A stretch of 64,000 bases of DNA from Dipteris shenzhenensis (lineage: Eukaryota > Polypodiophyta > Polypodiopsida > Gleicheniales), in assembly GCA_047967505.1 (NCBI GenBank), contig CM106541.1. The stretch is one strand, 5' to 3'. Positions 22,462-33,873 of the stretch are shown piece after piece. Position numbers and translations under genes: made by a program. Each line of letters begins with the position of its first letter. Position 1 is the stretch's first letter. A model generated the notes under the pieces. The model did no database searches. It worked only from the letters and a program-made list of their open reading frames with translations, and was not told the origin of the DNA.

Positions 22462-23382
22462 CTATTAGTCATGGATTTGCTTTATGCATAGTATTTAATA
22501 ATATTATTAATTTAAAAATTTTTCTATTTCTTTTGCTTTCATAATTTTTCTTTAAAAGGTATGCTTAACCCCTCATTTAACTCAGTTTTAGTGCAAAAGG
22601 GTATGGACTACCCCCCTCACCTAACAATATTTCCATTAATTTGTTGTAGGTCCTATCTAATTTTCTAGTCCCTACCTTTACCTTCTGCTTTTTAAGTTTT
22701 GTTTAAAAGAAACCTTTCTTAATTATCATTTAAACAACCTAATTGATATATTCAAACTCAATCAATTTCTTTTATAAAAAATTATTTATTTGTCTAATTA
22801 ATTTATTTAGATAATTTCTACCTCCCCTCACCATGTGGTCTTACACTCCAAGTTGGGGATGGGCCACACACACACACACATTTATAACAATGCAACCCGC
22901 TAATTGTGGGTGCTATAAAGTGGATCAGAAGGATGAAATGGACATATCCAAACATTGGAAGGGGAGAATAATGGATTTTGAGATGTCTCCCAATAGAAAA
23001 ACAATAACACGGGTATATATTCAACACATCTTTACCCATACAGACATATATGTGCATCCACATGCAGGCCTTCTATATCGTAGACCCAATTGTAAGTATT
23101 CCAAAGTGTACTAGTGTCATGCTTCAAAGTATTTGCATTTGTTTGGTGTCTATCTTATGTCTTGTATTTCTTTTACAAATTTTTATCCATCTACTTACAA
23201 AGAATGGGAGCTTGTAACCTGCATTTTCATGTCCTCCATGCTAAGATCGAGACTCTTCAGTACGAAGGTTGCACACAATCACAAATGAAAAAGGATGGGA
23301 CCTTCTTTTATGAGTCAATGTTTGTAGTTTCGGATCAAGAAGGCTAGTATGGAAGATTGGAATTGCTTGCCTTGCCTTCTTT
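22462..23382 (+). repeat. Family C fragment, copy C3
   Basis: Matches 45908-46362 and then 47447-47950 of copy C1 (and the same parts of C2); the microsatellite-rich middle is missing. The join at ATTTATA/ACAATGCAACC uses a short shared ATA. It includes the CTCACCATGTGGTCTTAC motif followed by (CA)n at 22829-22880. The frames at 22890 and 23114 are the same unrecognised frames seen in C1 and C2. Confidence 0.75.
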
Positions 23383-23488
23383 TGACAGTCCAAAGTGGCC
23401 ACTTCCCTATATAAATTATTTAACAATGGATGGACAACGAGAACATGTCATAGTGAAGACTTGATACAATAAAGAAACTAGACTCACA

Positions 23489-23640
23489 TGATATTTTCTT
23501 TCTGAAAGTTGACTTTGATAAGATATATGATAGATTGGAATGGTATTTTTTAATCCAATCTTTGCAAGACATGGGTTTGGGTCCTTCCTTTGTTTCAAAT
23601 TTGGCTCAGCCTCCATCATTTGGCTTGACCACTTGTTATG
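23489..23640 (+). pseudogene. LINE reverse-transcriptase fragment
   Basis: One frame reads FFLKVDFDKIYDRLEWYFL followed by IQSLQDMGFGPSF. The core FDKxYDRxxW matches the conserved block of non-LTR reverse transcriptases (usual form DFxKAYDxVxW), with the GFG turn about twenty residues later. Only this part of the domain remains, about 45 residues. It lies directly beside family C3. In C1 and C2 the same side of family C also carries LINE sequence, but on the opposite strand. Confidence 0.6.
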
Positions 23641-24097
23641 GTTTGTTTTTCTAAATCTTTCTAGCTTCTTCCTCTTCTCCTTCGGTTGCCTTGGTGTACA
23701 CTTTCATTGGTTGGGTTGCCTAGTTCCCTTCAAAATTCATAACTACTCTTACAGTTTACCTCTGGTTTCATGATTTCATGCTAGAAGCACCTTGTAATCT
23801 TCTTCTCTATTGCCCCAATACTCATTTTCTTTCTCGACTCCACAGCACACCATTGGCCAATACTCTTGAAGCAATCCTCTTACAGTCAACAAAAAAAGAT
23901 CTAAAATGATTGTCAATACCTATCTACCATGAAGTGCTCTACCAAGAAAACTCGAATGTTTCATGGCTTGGAGGACTTTGGCAAGACTTCAAAGACATTA
24001 AATTTCAATACTATGGGGAACAAGTAAGATTCATTACCAAAAAAGCTAATGCTCTGTCAATACTTAATCAAAATAATAAAAAAGCTGAAAGGTTTAT
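23641..24097. other. Unassigned stretch between the LINE scrap and the minus-strand CACTA gene
   Basis: The plus-strand frame at 23910-24143 looks moderately coding-like but has no domain I recognise and overlaps the minus-strand gene. It may be the downstream part of the LINE. No other feature seen. Confidence 0.3.
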
Positions 24098-25063
24098 TCA
24101 TCTTTTGTTTGTCAACAAGGTGTTTGATTTTATTACACCATAAAAGATCTTTGTGGAAGTTTTTGTTAGATTTGAGATTAAGAAACCTTTTACATGTTTA
24201 ATATCATCTTTGGTTGTAAACTCAGGGGGTTCACCTCCCAAAATTTTAGTGGCTACCTCTTCCCTTCCCTACCTCTTAAGCAAAGATCTTTTATTGCCAA
24301 GTATCGTAACAATCTTTGACTTGGCCCATTTATCTGTGAACTGAAGATTGGGGGGGTTAGGATACCTAGAGTGAACAGCAGCGAGGGTCTCATCAGCCAA
24401 CCTCTTTGGATGGTTTTTGTAGTGGATAAAGCAATCTCTATAATTGTTAGCAATTACAGAGCACATGAAGGCCATGATGTCCTTCCCCTGTGCATCCATC
24501 AAGATGCCTCCTGTCTGAGTGATGTCATAGAGGATCATACCATCACCCGAAGGCATGTCTAAATCATCTGAATCATCCTCGTCCCCACCACCACCCCTCC
24601 CAAAGCACTGTGCCATGCATCCCCCACCGCTCTCCCTGCTACTATGCCTACTACCATGTCGTGTCGAGCTAGTACGCTGGCCACTCGTAGCTGGAGACTG
24701 CACGAGATTATGTGGACCACTCGTAGCTAGAGAACCGAGTCTTGACTACACAGGAGTACGTTGATGGCTCTACGAGACAGAAGGACCTCCTGATGGCATG
24801 GGGGAAGGGGCATAAGATGGCATGGGGGAAGGGGCTCGGCTGTGTAGCCGGCTGGGCTGTGTTGTTTCCGCTGGGGTTATCTCAACTGGTGTGGGGTTGG
24901 GGCGGTTTGAAGTCTGTAGTGCCGACTCCTGGGGGGTGTTTAGAGTACCTGTCATGTAGCTGTATAACTCCCTAGGACTGGGTGGGTGCCCTAAAAGGTT
25001 ATATAACTCCCGAAAGATGGTCTCCCGAAGATCAGGTGAGACTGAAGAGCTTTCTAGCCACAT
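24098..25063 (-). pseudogene. CACTA second ORF (TnpA/Ptta-type, proline-rich), three in-frame stops
   Basis: From the ATG at 25063 a single frame runs 322 codons to TGA at 24098, interrupted by TAG at 24770, 24746 and 24269. The first 100 residues are rich in Pro and Ser, with a repeated PSPMPS(Y/G) segment, then come acidic and glycine-rich parts (GRGGGGDEDDSDDLDMPS). The C-terminal half contains NNYRDCFIHYKNHPKRLADE and DKWAKSKIVTILGNKRSLLK, which resemble the basic DNA-binding region of plant Ptta/En/Spm transposases (a tryptophan-containing helix followed by a run like NKxxR). Reading through the stops as CAG keeps a sensible sequence. It is divergent from the TNP2-like gene, about 1 kb away, with motif clusters between them. 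This product could be the protein that binds those motifs. The family call is moderate. Confidence 0.5.
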
Positions 25064-25229
25064 GATGAACTGGAAAAAAGAAAAAAAGAAGATTATTGAT
25101 GAGCTGAGAAGACAAAAAGAAGAGAAAAAGAGAGAGAGATATTACCACAAAAAGAGAGGAAAAGAGAGGATAAAAGAGAGAAGGAAAGAGAGGCAAATAT
25201 AGGAAAAGAGAGAAGAAAAGAGAGGTAAA

Positions 25230-25366
25230 TCCTTTTCTTGGAAGTGGAAGTGGAAAGGGAAAGGGAAAGGGAAGAGGAAAGAGAAAGGAAAGGAAAGGGA
25301 AGGGAAGAGAAGAGAAGGGAAGGGAAGGGAAGGGAAGGGAAGAGAAGGGAAGGGAAGGGAAGGGTC
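25230..25366. repeat. (GGGAA)n purine tract
   Basis: Almost pure G and A, mostly GGGAAA then GGGAAGGGAA repeats, between the two divergent CACTA genes. It follows another purine-rich stretch (25070-25225) of AAAGAGAG words. Confidence 0.9.
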
Positions 25367-25375
25367 TAAAACTGT

Positions 25376-25555
25376 CGGAGCACGTCTATAGATGTGCATC
25401 TGAGAAGCGCGTCTATTTTCGTGTATAATAGCGCGTCTATAGACACGGCTATTTGTTTCTGAAAATAGAGTAGATGCGTCTATAGATGCACCTGTAGACG
25501 TGGTATTAGATGTGCTCTGAGATGCATCCATAGACGCACTCTGACAGACGGACTA
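25376..25555. repeat. Internal motif cluster 1 of the CACTA-like element
   Basis: Repeated GCACGTCTATAGATGTGC, GCGCGTCTAT and TAGACGCAC words in both orientations; several form short perfect palindromes (GTCTATAGAC). It lies in the divergent promoter region, nearer the minus-strand gene. Confidence 0.7.
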
Positions 25556-25904
25556 TCCTAAAAAGTCGAAAAGGACGTGCCCGACACAAAAGCGCAACAC
25601 TGATACCAAAACCATTCGTTTCTTGGATACGACAAAGGACGAATCCAAAGAGAGCAACTTTCAAAGAAGATCAACCGTAAAGAGACTTACCTTGGATATA
25701 GGTATGGAAGCTTCTTGTCCTTCTTCAAAGTTGCTTCTCTTCCTTGTTCACCCTCTTCTCCTGTGTGCTTGGAGACAATTGTGTAAGCCTGGAAGTAAGT
25801 GTGGGTGCCTGGAGATAAGTGTCGGACTGTGGATCTATTAATAGCAAAGCAAGCAAGCCGCGTGAAGCCTATGTGAAGAAAAAAAAAGCAAGCGTGCTAA
25901 AAGT

Positions 25905-26047
25905 AGATTTAAAAACCGTGTCTATAAGCACGTCTAATGGTGTATCTATACACGCGTCTAAATACATAGAGCAGATGCAATTTTAGACGCACCTATAGAC
26001 ATGCACCACAGAATAGAAAAACACGGTTTTAGACGCGCCACAGAGTT
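25905..26047. repeat. Internal motif cluster 2 of the CACTA-like element
   Basis: GTCTATAAGCACGTCTA, ACACGCGTCTA, TTTAGACGCACCTATAGAC and TTTTAGACGCGCC lie just upstream of the plus-strand transposase start at 26101, as regulatory sites would. Confidence 0.7.
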
Positions 26048-26100
26048 TTAATATTAAATATTTGAAGAAAAGCAAATTTTTTGGGTTGTTTGTTTGTAGG

Positions 26101-29070
26101 ATGTCTTCATCTTCAACAAGTAGCTCCAATGAGGATGAATCCCTCCATATCCACCATCGCAAAATGTGGTTGGAGCAAAAAGTCAAATGTATGTGTGATC
26201 GATGTCGAGGAAACATGTATCATGCATGCAGGATTACACTCAATCACATCTCAAAGTATGGAGAATGGGATGCGACCGTAAACATGGTAAGTGTTAAAGA
26301 GTTAAGGTTGACTGAGATACCTATGGGTGTTCATATGTTTGAGTTATGATCCCATTTTAATTTGATACATGATGCAATGCCACACCCGCATATGTTGCCC
26401 TATGCTCATCGTGAGGAGGCAAAGCGTCAGTGATATGAGGTGGGATCTTCAAGAAAGACCGTTACGGAAGCATGGAGTGATGGTGATAGTAGCCCTCCAC
26501 CATTACCTCATGAAGCCATGGAGGAGAAGGTGTTTGATGATATGCTGCGGGATTTATATGTCTATCAATCCGAAGGGAGGGATGATAGCATGGAGCAGGA
26601 CGATCTTTTTACCACAGCATCGACTCCACTATTTGAGGGGTGCACATTCTCTATTCTACGTGCCTCCCTTGAGTTACTAAACTTGCAAACCATCTATGGA
26701 TGGAGCAATGCAAGTTTGAATGCATTACTCAAGCAAGATTTAAAGTCTATTTTGCAAACATGGTGAATTATGCTAGTGGGTCAATTACTCGAATGCTTTT
26801 CCTCATTTATGGTCTTCACGTGCAGGGTATTGTGTAAAATGCTTCCAAGGGAGAATAAATTACCGACCTCAAGAGATATGGCAAGGCAACATGTGACCTC
26901 TCTTGGAGAATTAGATTACAAGTGCATCCATGCATATCTTCAAGGATGTGGCATCTACCATTTGGGAGCATTTGAATGGGACATGAGATTCCGTAGGCAT
27001 AAGGGAGGATCTACGTACCACAGGGAGGATGCATGAAGCTTGGACACAAGAGAGACCAAATGGGCATGTTTGTTTACCTCGTGCACCGTGGAGGTTATCA
27101 AAGCTAGAGATGGCGGTGGTGAAGCACGCTATTACTACAATTCATACTCCCACTGGATGCATGAGGTGTTTGAAGGGGGCCTTTACAAAGAGCAAGAAAA
27201 GAGGTGTAGAGCAATTATATGGCTTGAAATCTCATGATTGGCACAAGATGCTCCAAGTATGTATTTTATGTGCATAATATCTTTTTCCTTTAAAATTTCT
27301 GAGTGAATAATTATAAGCAACTAATCAACTACCTCCTTGTGGGTTCAGTTCATACTACCTACTAGCATTTCTTGTAGTGCATCGAAGGACATGAAGGATT
27401 GTATTTACAAGATGGGCGAGCTTGTGAGGTACTTTACATGATACAAAATATGATGCGTATCAATGCTCCATGCAAGGTGTTCATATTGCTAATATGGTGT
27501 ACTTTTTCATTTCTAGGTATGTGAGCTCAAAGGAAATAAATCCCACCACGCTTGAGAATGCTCGAGTTATGTCAATGGAGGTGGTTTGTTTAGTGGAAGA
27601 GACATTTCCACGTTCTATTCTCACAAGCCAACTACATCTTATAGTGGATTTGGTGGATGAGATTGCTATATGCGGTACGATACATGCACGATGGTTGTTC
27701 CTCGAGCACTTCATGAAGACCTTGAAGGGCTTCGTGAGACAAAATGCAAGACCCAAAGGTAGCTTGGCCGAGGGTTGGTTGGTACAAGAGTCACTTGTAT
27801 ATATTTCTGAGTTTCTTGTTGATGTGGATAGCTCTCTCCCACAACTATGGAGAGATGATGAAGACCTAAGGATGACCTTTATTGTGCCTCAAGGGAAAGG
27901 ATGCAACAAAGTAATAGACACGGAGTTGCTTACTAATATCAACCTCTATTGCGTGCTTAATAGTGATGTGATGAAAAGATGGGTGACAAGATATGAGGAT
28001 ACAATTCAAGAAGACAAGAAGAAAGGGCCCTCTTTCGTACACACCACGGATCTCGTGTGCCATACCCTCAGTATCTAAGAGCACTTCCAAAGGATATTCA
28101 TGTGGATTGGCTACTTGACAAAATGGATAAAGCAGAGAAAGACGAGGGGATGCATATCACAATGGAAGAATGGGAGTATGCTAGGGGATGCATGAGCAAG
28201 GTCGATATATAGAATGTTATCCATAAGTTAGGAGCTTTCAATAACTTAGATTACTTATTTAATTGATTTTTTCTTGGTGTAGTGCACTATGTTCAATGCT
28301 ATATGGTGTGAGGGCAAGCATTTTTGAACACAACGGATTGATGATAAGAGAAACACACAAGATTGCGGCATCATTGCTAGCTTTGAGGGAGACAATGGAG
28401 CCATGGATGATTATTGTGGCACAATCCAAGATATTATTAAGCTTGACTTTCAATGCTTCTTTGTGTATGTTTTGGATGTAAAGTGGTTTAAGGAGGTGGT
28501 GGAAAGAGGTCCTAATGCAACAATCAAATGCCATGCAAGTGGCTTTGTAAATATTGACTCCACAAAGTTTTGGCAAAGTAGGAAGGATACACTAGTACTA
28601 CCGCAACAATGTGAATAGGTACTGTGCACACATATAAAAATACTCACTTTTAAATATTTGATACCTTCAATGCAAGAAAAATAACATGATTGTATTTGTG
28701 TTTAAATTAGGTTGTCCATCAACCAATGGTGGATAATAATAGATGGTGGCATGTCATACCTATTATGCCACATTCCAAAGTGATGTATAGTACATTTACT
28801 AATATGAAGTGTATGGAGGATGATCATGGCCATGGAGGTGATGATGACCGTGATACGAGAGAGGAGGATGATCATGAGATAGGAGATACAGATATTGAGG
28901 CCATTACCCGTGAGGACGAGCCTACCATTGGTGATGCTGATTTCGATAAGCACATGAGTAGCACAAGTAGTAGTGGGTTGAATGTATTTGTAGATCTAAA
29001 CACTTGTTTGGATTTTGAAGTAGATAGTTTGGCAAGGGTTGATCTCATTGAGGATGATATTGAACCGTAG
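26101..29070 (+). pseudogene. CACTA transposase remnant (TNP2-like, DUF4218 and DUF4216), multi-exon
   Basis: Inferred exons: 26101-26286, about 26344-26762, 26826-27256, 27349-27428, 27517 to about 28205, about 28283-28618, and 28711-29070. Introns have GT-AG ends and the joins at 26762/26826, 27256/27349, 27428/27517 and 28618/28711 keep phase. Exon 2 carries the CACTA hallmark LFEGCTFSILRASLELLNL with YGWSN; exon 3 has MLPRENKLPTSRD. The large catalytic TNP2 region is almost all missing between about 27000 and 27200, where the frame also shifts; it resumes at LYGLKSHDWHKML. Exon 5 is DUF4218 (SQLHLIVDLVDEIAICGTIH, HFMKTLKGFVR, GSLAEGW). Exon 6 is DUF4216 (DDYCGTIQDIIKLDF). Exon 7 ends in an acidic tail. 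TGA or TAG stops at several points fit CGA or CAG codons that have mutated. Not functional. Confidence 0.8.
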
Positions 29071-29261
29071 CCCAACCATCATTGATATTGGCAAAACTAT
29101 TTTACATATTGTCTCATTCTCCTCACCTCACTTAATTCTTGTATATGTGGGCTTGCAAAAAAGCATTGATGTTTTTGTTAAAATTATGTGCTTTGGTAAT
29201 CATGGGCAATGTTTGGAAAGCAGTGATGTACACCAAAATCTCACTTTCTATATTCTCTGTT

Positions 29262-29520
29262 TTGCGTCTAAATATGCGTCTAATTCTCAATGTAGATGCA
29301 CTAATAGATGCACTAATACACGTGCAAATACATGCTCTAACAAACGCAGTATTAGACGGGCCTGTATTTTCTTAGTGTAGATGCACTAATAGACGTGTCA
29401 ATACACACGTAAATAGATGACCTGTTAGATGCACTATTAGACGCGCTCGTAATTTCTCTATTCAGGAAATGCCTATAGATGCGCCCACTATTTTGTGCGT
29501 CTATCAAGCATGTCTATAAT
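29262..29520. repeat. Right subterminal motif cluster of the CACTA-like element
   Basis: GCGTCTAAATATGCGTCTA, then repeated TAGATGCACTAATAGA, TAGACGGGCC, TAGACGCGCTC and GCGTCTATC in both orientations. Same vocabulary as 21815-22110. A CACTA-end-like word, TTTTCTTAGTG at 29368-29378, falls inside and is an alternative right end. Confidence 0.7.
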
Positions 29521-29639
29521 TGCTTTGTGTTGTTGTGCCTCTGCATAGTCTGAGAGCTCCTCACACAATCTATCCTCCCCCTCTACAGCACAGTGCGAGA
29601 GTCTCTACTCCCCTGATCTTGAAATCATGACATATTGGA

Positions 29640-30840
29640 GCTCCTGACTCGCTCTTCAAAAGCCCAATTTGGATGCTCTCACAAGCTTCACCAGGTTGGT
29701 ACAAGAGGTGAACATGAAGGAGGGACAAATAGTCTGTTAAGATGAAAAGATTACCATCACTGAAAGAATGATTGAAAATGAGCTAGGCATTTCTAAAGGC
29801 ACTTGCAAGCACATTTCTTGGAGAAGTAGTGGAAGAGACATGATATTCTAGATGTATACCCCAATGCTTAGGTTATTAAAGATGGTGGAGTCAAGCTTTC
29901 TAGCTTACATGCCAATATGATAAGAAGTTGTCTCAAAAGGTGACTTTTCTACAAGAGAAAGCCACCGATGTAGCAAAGGCATTGCAACTTGAGAAATTTC
30001 TCAAGGAGGGTGGAGAAGCCATGGCAGAGGAGGCAAAAGCGAGGGCCTTACAGGCATGAGAGCAAGCTAAGGCCACTCAAAAAATGGTCGCAAAAATGGA
30101 AAGGCATAAAAGAGAAGAAGCAGAGTAGTGCATCAAGGAGCTCCGAGATAGGCTTGAAGACATCAGAATGGATGGGGACATCATGGAGAAGGAGCTAGCA
30201 CAATGATGCAAAAGCACCTTGAAGATCATAGAGCCAAAAAGGAGGCTCTTTACAAATGGCTCTACAACATGCAGAATCATTGAACATTGAAAAAGACCAA
30301 ATGATGGAGGAACTAAAAAGGGAGAATGCAAAAACCAGAGGAGTGACGTAAGAGCTACGAGAGAGCTTCAAGGTCTGGAAGGATAGGGTAGAGAGTAGCC
30401 ATGGTGGAGAAGACAATGAGATTGTAGCAACATTGTGACATGTACAAGAGAAGCAAGGAGAGAACAACTCCTGCAAATTTTACACCCAGTCCTTGTACGT
30501 GTGATTGCAGCAACCCGAGAAGAGCCACTATGGACCATCATGCCATACTTTAATGGCAGTAGCTTGTTGGATTTCCTTCAAATTCTGCCAATGCATTTTA
30601 CACACTACATCCACAATGCTCTAAGGGGAAGAGCGGATATGATGGCCAGAGCAAGCAGGGAAGTCCAAGCTACATTGGAGAAAGAAGATGTTGCCCGAAT
30701 CAATGTTATTTGTGAGAATTTTCTCCATATCATCCATGCACTTGTGGATGGTTTGGCAAGGCTGCACGCAGGAAGATGGATGCACATAGACTTGAACCTG
30801 GGCAACATCTTGTTGGATTTTGTTGGAAAATCTAGATGCG
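29640..30840 (+). pseudogene. Decayed coiled-coil plus protein-kinase gene
   Basis: 29640-29930 gives coding-like pieces with stops (DEKITITERMIENELGISK). 29930-30475 encodes a long charged coiled coil (EKATDVAKALQLEKFLKEGG, KRHKREEAE-like runs, DQMMEELKREN) broken by TGA, TAG and TAA stops that fit CGA, CAG and CAA. 30435-30881 is open and resembles a kinase: EEPLWTIMPYFNGSSLLDFL like the hinge region, then ICENFLHIIHALVDGLARLH followed by MHIDLNLGNILLDF, matching the catalytic loop (usual HRDLKxxN, here HIDLNxxN). The arginine before the aspartate is isoleucine. The conserved DFG segment is not reached; family A sequence cuts the gene near 30841. It directly follows the CACTA-like element, so it may be a captured host gene. 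Product unknown beyond kinase-like. Confidence 0.5.
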
Positions 30841-31472
30841 CAATAAAGCCGAGTGCCTCATTGACTGAGAATGAACGCTAGATGGAAAAAGCACAACATC
30901 AAGCTCTATCTTATTCGAGTAGGCTTGGCTACCAAGCTTGCTTACTTAAGCAAAAATGAGGTGGCCACAATAAATCTCAATGTGATGTTTTAATTTTAGG
31001 GTCTCATGTAAATTGACCTCGGTCACTTGCTTTCTGCACTTGAATAACTCTATTATGAATTCAATTCATTAATGGAATAACCTTACTCCTATGTGTCCAA
31101 ATTTGATCTTTTTTCCCAATGAAAACGTTTCCAAATGTATATGGTAGCAAAGGCCTTTATTTGCGCATGTCACAAGCACGTTTAAAATCACCAATCACAA
31201 ATTACCATGATTTTAGAATGTCCCAAACATATGTTTTGCAATAATTAGGAACTTACATGGTTTGTGCTCCTTCACCAACACTTCTTGGTGATATAGTTTA
31301 AACTTACATCGTTGTCACACAATTATTGCATGAAGATGTTGTCTACGTGGAAGTCATTGATGTTTAATGTAGTACATGCATAGAATTTGCAAATCTCTCA
31401 AACCAACTCTCAACGTAACAATGTATGAGACAAAGGCAACTCTCAAAAAACTACACCAAGAAGACTGTCCGA
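30841..31472 (+). repeat. Repeat family A, fragment A2
   Basis: Starts at AATAAAGCCGAGTGCCTCATTGA and matches 1896-2500 of A1. It carries an extra ~18 bases near 31190 and ends in AAAAAACTACACCA. It truncates the kinase-like gene. Confidence 0.75.
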
Positions 31473-32873
31473 CAGAGTAGGAGTGGGAAAAGACACCCGA
31501 CAGAGGATAGCAACAACTACCATGCAGACCAAGGCAATAGTGAATAAGGCAGAGGCACCTATGATGCAAAATGTAAGAAAAGGATCCGGTTACAACAAAG
31601 GTACGTGAAGGTAAAGAAAACTAAGCACTAGAAGAGCTACGTGCAAGGCCACTAAGAAGTAAATATAAGGGGTAAGGGTGGTCACTGAAATGCTATATCT
31701 CTATGACCTCGGTCGATCCGGGGACGAGCATTTTCTGAGCGAAATCTTCCGAGCGTCCGAGCGAAGGAAAAAAAAAGCTTCCAACTATGCAAAAATATGA
31801 CAAAAATGGATCAGAAGAAAACATAGTTTCACTTAGAAATATGAAAAGTATTTTAGGAATGCCTATTTTATACACGAATATTAATGTGAATCTTTGGGAA
31901 TGGTGAGAACATAATGGGATGGCTTTTGAAGAAACCCACATGTAGAGTAGACTTCTCTATGAAAATTCCGTTATGATCCTTCTTACAACTTTTTACTTAA
32001 TAGGGGGTGACATTGAAAAACCTCTCTCAACCTATCTTTATGAAAGGGTTTCTTCAAAGAAAACTCATTGAAGCAAGCCAGAAAGGTAGTTTCGCCAGCA
32101 AAACCCCTTTGAACAAGGTCTTTCAAGGTAGTTTCACTGGCAAAACTACCTTGGACAGCACTTTTAAAAGTGACATAACTTTCACATCCAATGTCCAAAT
32201 ATAGTCATTCAGCCACTCAAATTGATCGAAAAACCCCACTTGAGCACCTCTGTGGGGTTATATTTTGGAAAACCTTCATATATAGTATTAAATATTACAT
32301 GTATTTTATGAGGGTGATATATAAGCCCAAGTTAATACTTATTTACAGTAATTTCAACTTCTGTAGAAACATGTCCATAAATATCTTGTTATTAATACTA
32401 TAAAAACACTTGAAAGATATTGCCATATGATATAAATGTGTTTAATAAGTAATTATTTATGTATAATATTATTATATTGAGAGTGATTATGAGGGACATT
32501 TCTTAAATGAATTATTTTTCAATACTTTTTTAAGGTAATAACAAGGGTACAAAGGGATGTCTATGAATAAGAAGATTTCTGTTATGTAAAAATGAATGAG
32601 TGACTAGTTTGTATAATTTTATGATAAAGGGATCTAGTTCTAATGAAAGTAAAAGTGTAAAAACCATGTTTCCTAAAGAAATACTATTTTTAAAATCTCT
32701 TGAAAAACATGCTCGTATAAACGTGCTCATAGGTTTTTGCTCGTAAAATTGATGCATCTGGTCGATCCCCATGAAGCCCAAACCGAAAAAGTAAGTGCGA
32801 AGAATTATCAAAAGCTTAATAGAGCATCAAGGAGCTGTGTCGCCATGTGGAAACTTACATAAGTAAAGCTAAT
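31473..32873. other. Unique AT-rich stretch
   Basis: No recognised gene. A CGAGCG-rich patch (31700-31765: GGTCGATCC, CTGAGCGAAATC, CCGAGCGTCCGAGCG) stands out in base composition; GGTCGATCC recurs at 32759. An inverted repeat lies at 32124-32153. Otherwise nothing seen. Confidence 0.4.
32124..32153. repeat. Short perfect inverted repeat
   Basis: CAAGGTAGTTT (32124-32134) and AAACTACCTTG (32143-32153) form an 11-bp stem with an 8-base loop. A related half-copy (AAAGGTAGTTTCGCCAGCAAAA) lies at 32083. Confidence 0.6.
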
Positions 32874-33861
32874 CAAGGCTGACCCGTGCAAGGGGACATG
32901 CTCAACATGTTGGCCTTGCTCCTCAACAATGCATCGTTAGAAGGGGGACATGCCTTTTTATTTTGGATACACATCATATCACTCCTCATCAGAGTACCTA
33001 TCTTAGGGAACACATCTGTTTCAAAGGGAGACAGTCCACCATATATTTATTTACCCTACTTCAAGATGTTTATTCATTGAACTCATCACATTAATTCCTC
33101 CAAGCAACTCCCCATATTTGCATTTTTGTTTAGGATTTCGAGATATAATGTTGTTGGGCTTGGCACATGTTTTATATTATATTATGTTTAGAGAACCAAA
33201 GCACATGTGTCATTTATATTATGTTATGAGAATCAAGGCACTTCACATGCACAATAAAGCCGAGTGCCTCATTGACCAAGAATATTGAACACTAGATGGA
33301 AAAAGCACAACATCAGGCTCTATCTTATTCGAGTAGGCTTGGCTACCAAGCTTGCTTAGTTAGGTGGAAATGAGGTGGCCACAATAGAGGCTCGATGTGA
33401 TGTTTTATCTTAGCGTCTCCTATAAATTAACCTCGGTCACTTACTTTCCGCACTTTAACTCTATTATGAATTCAATTCATTAATTGAATAACCGTACTCC
33501 TATGTGTCCAAATTTGATCTTTTTTCCCAATGAAGACATTTCCAAATGTATACGGTAGCAAAAGCCTTTATTTATGCATGTCACATGGACGTTTAAAATC
33601 ACCTGATTTTAGAATGTCCCAACATATGTTTTGCAATAATTAGGAACTTAAATGGTTTGTGCTACTTCATCAATACTTCTTGGTGATATAGTTTAAACTT
33701 ACATCATCGTCACACAATTATTGCATGAAGATTTTGTCTCTCCCAAAGTCATAGATATTTAACGTCACACAATTATTGCATGAAGATGTTGTCTCTCCCA
33801 AAGTCATAGGTATTTAACTCAGTATGTGCATAGACTTTGCAAATCTCTCAAACAAACTCTC
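32874..33861 (+). repeat. Repeat family A, copy A3
   Basis: Begins CAAGGCTGACCC like A1 at 1547 and ends near AACAAACTCTCCATGG. It has a tandem duplication of about 57 bases near 33708-33812 (TCACACAATTATTGCATGAAG twice) and an extra ~40 bases near 33155. Confidence 0.75.
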
Positions 33862-33873
33862 CATGGGTATAAA

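Larger units (their letters stand above)
21791..29537. mobile_element. Decayed CACTA-like DNA transposon (ends tentative)
   Basis: Divergent genes typical of CACTA elements lie inside: a TNP2/DUF4218/DUF4216 gene on plus and a proline-rich DNA-binding-type gene on minus. Clusters of a TAGACG/CGTCTA motif lie just inside each proposed end and upstream of both genes. Candidate ends are CACAATAAGACAAACCA (21791) and, on the minus strand from 29537, CACAACAACACAAAGCA, matching at 14 of 17 positions. Flanking triplets are CCC and CCT, so a 3-bp target duplication is not perfect. A family C fragment and a LINE scrap are nested in the left half. The coding content is strong evidence; the exact ends are weak. 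Confidence 0.55.

Noticed and set aside
22833-23114. 93-codon frame over the CTCACCATGTGG motif and (CA)n
   Set aside because: The frame exists only because the CA tract joins the motif to the downstream frame after the C3 deletion; it is absent from C1 and C2.
27369-27379. TTCTTGTAGTG, a perfect CACTA-type 3' end word
   Set aside because: It lies in a coding exon of the transposase (reads SISCSAS after ILPT) with good splice sites on both sides, so the match is chance.
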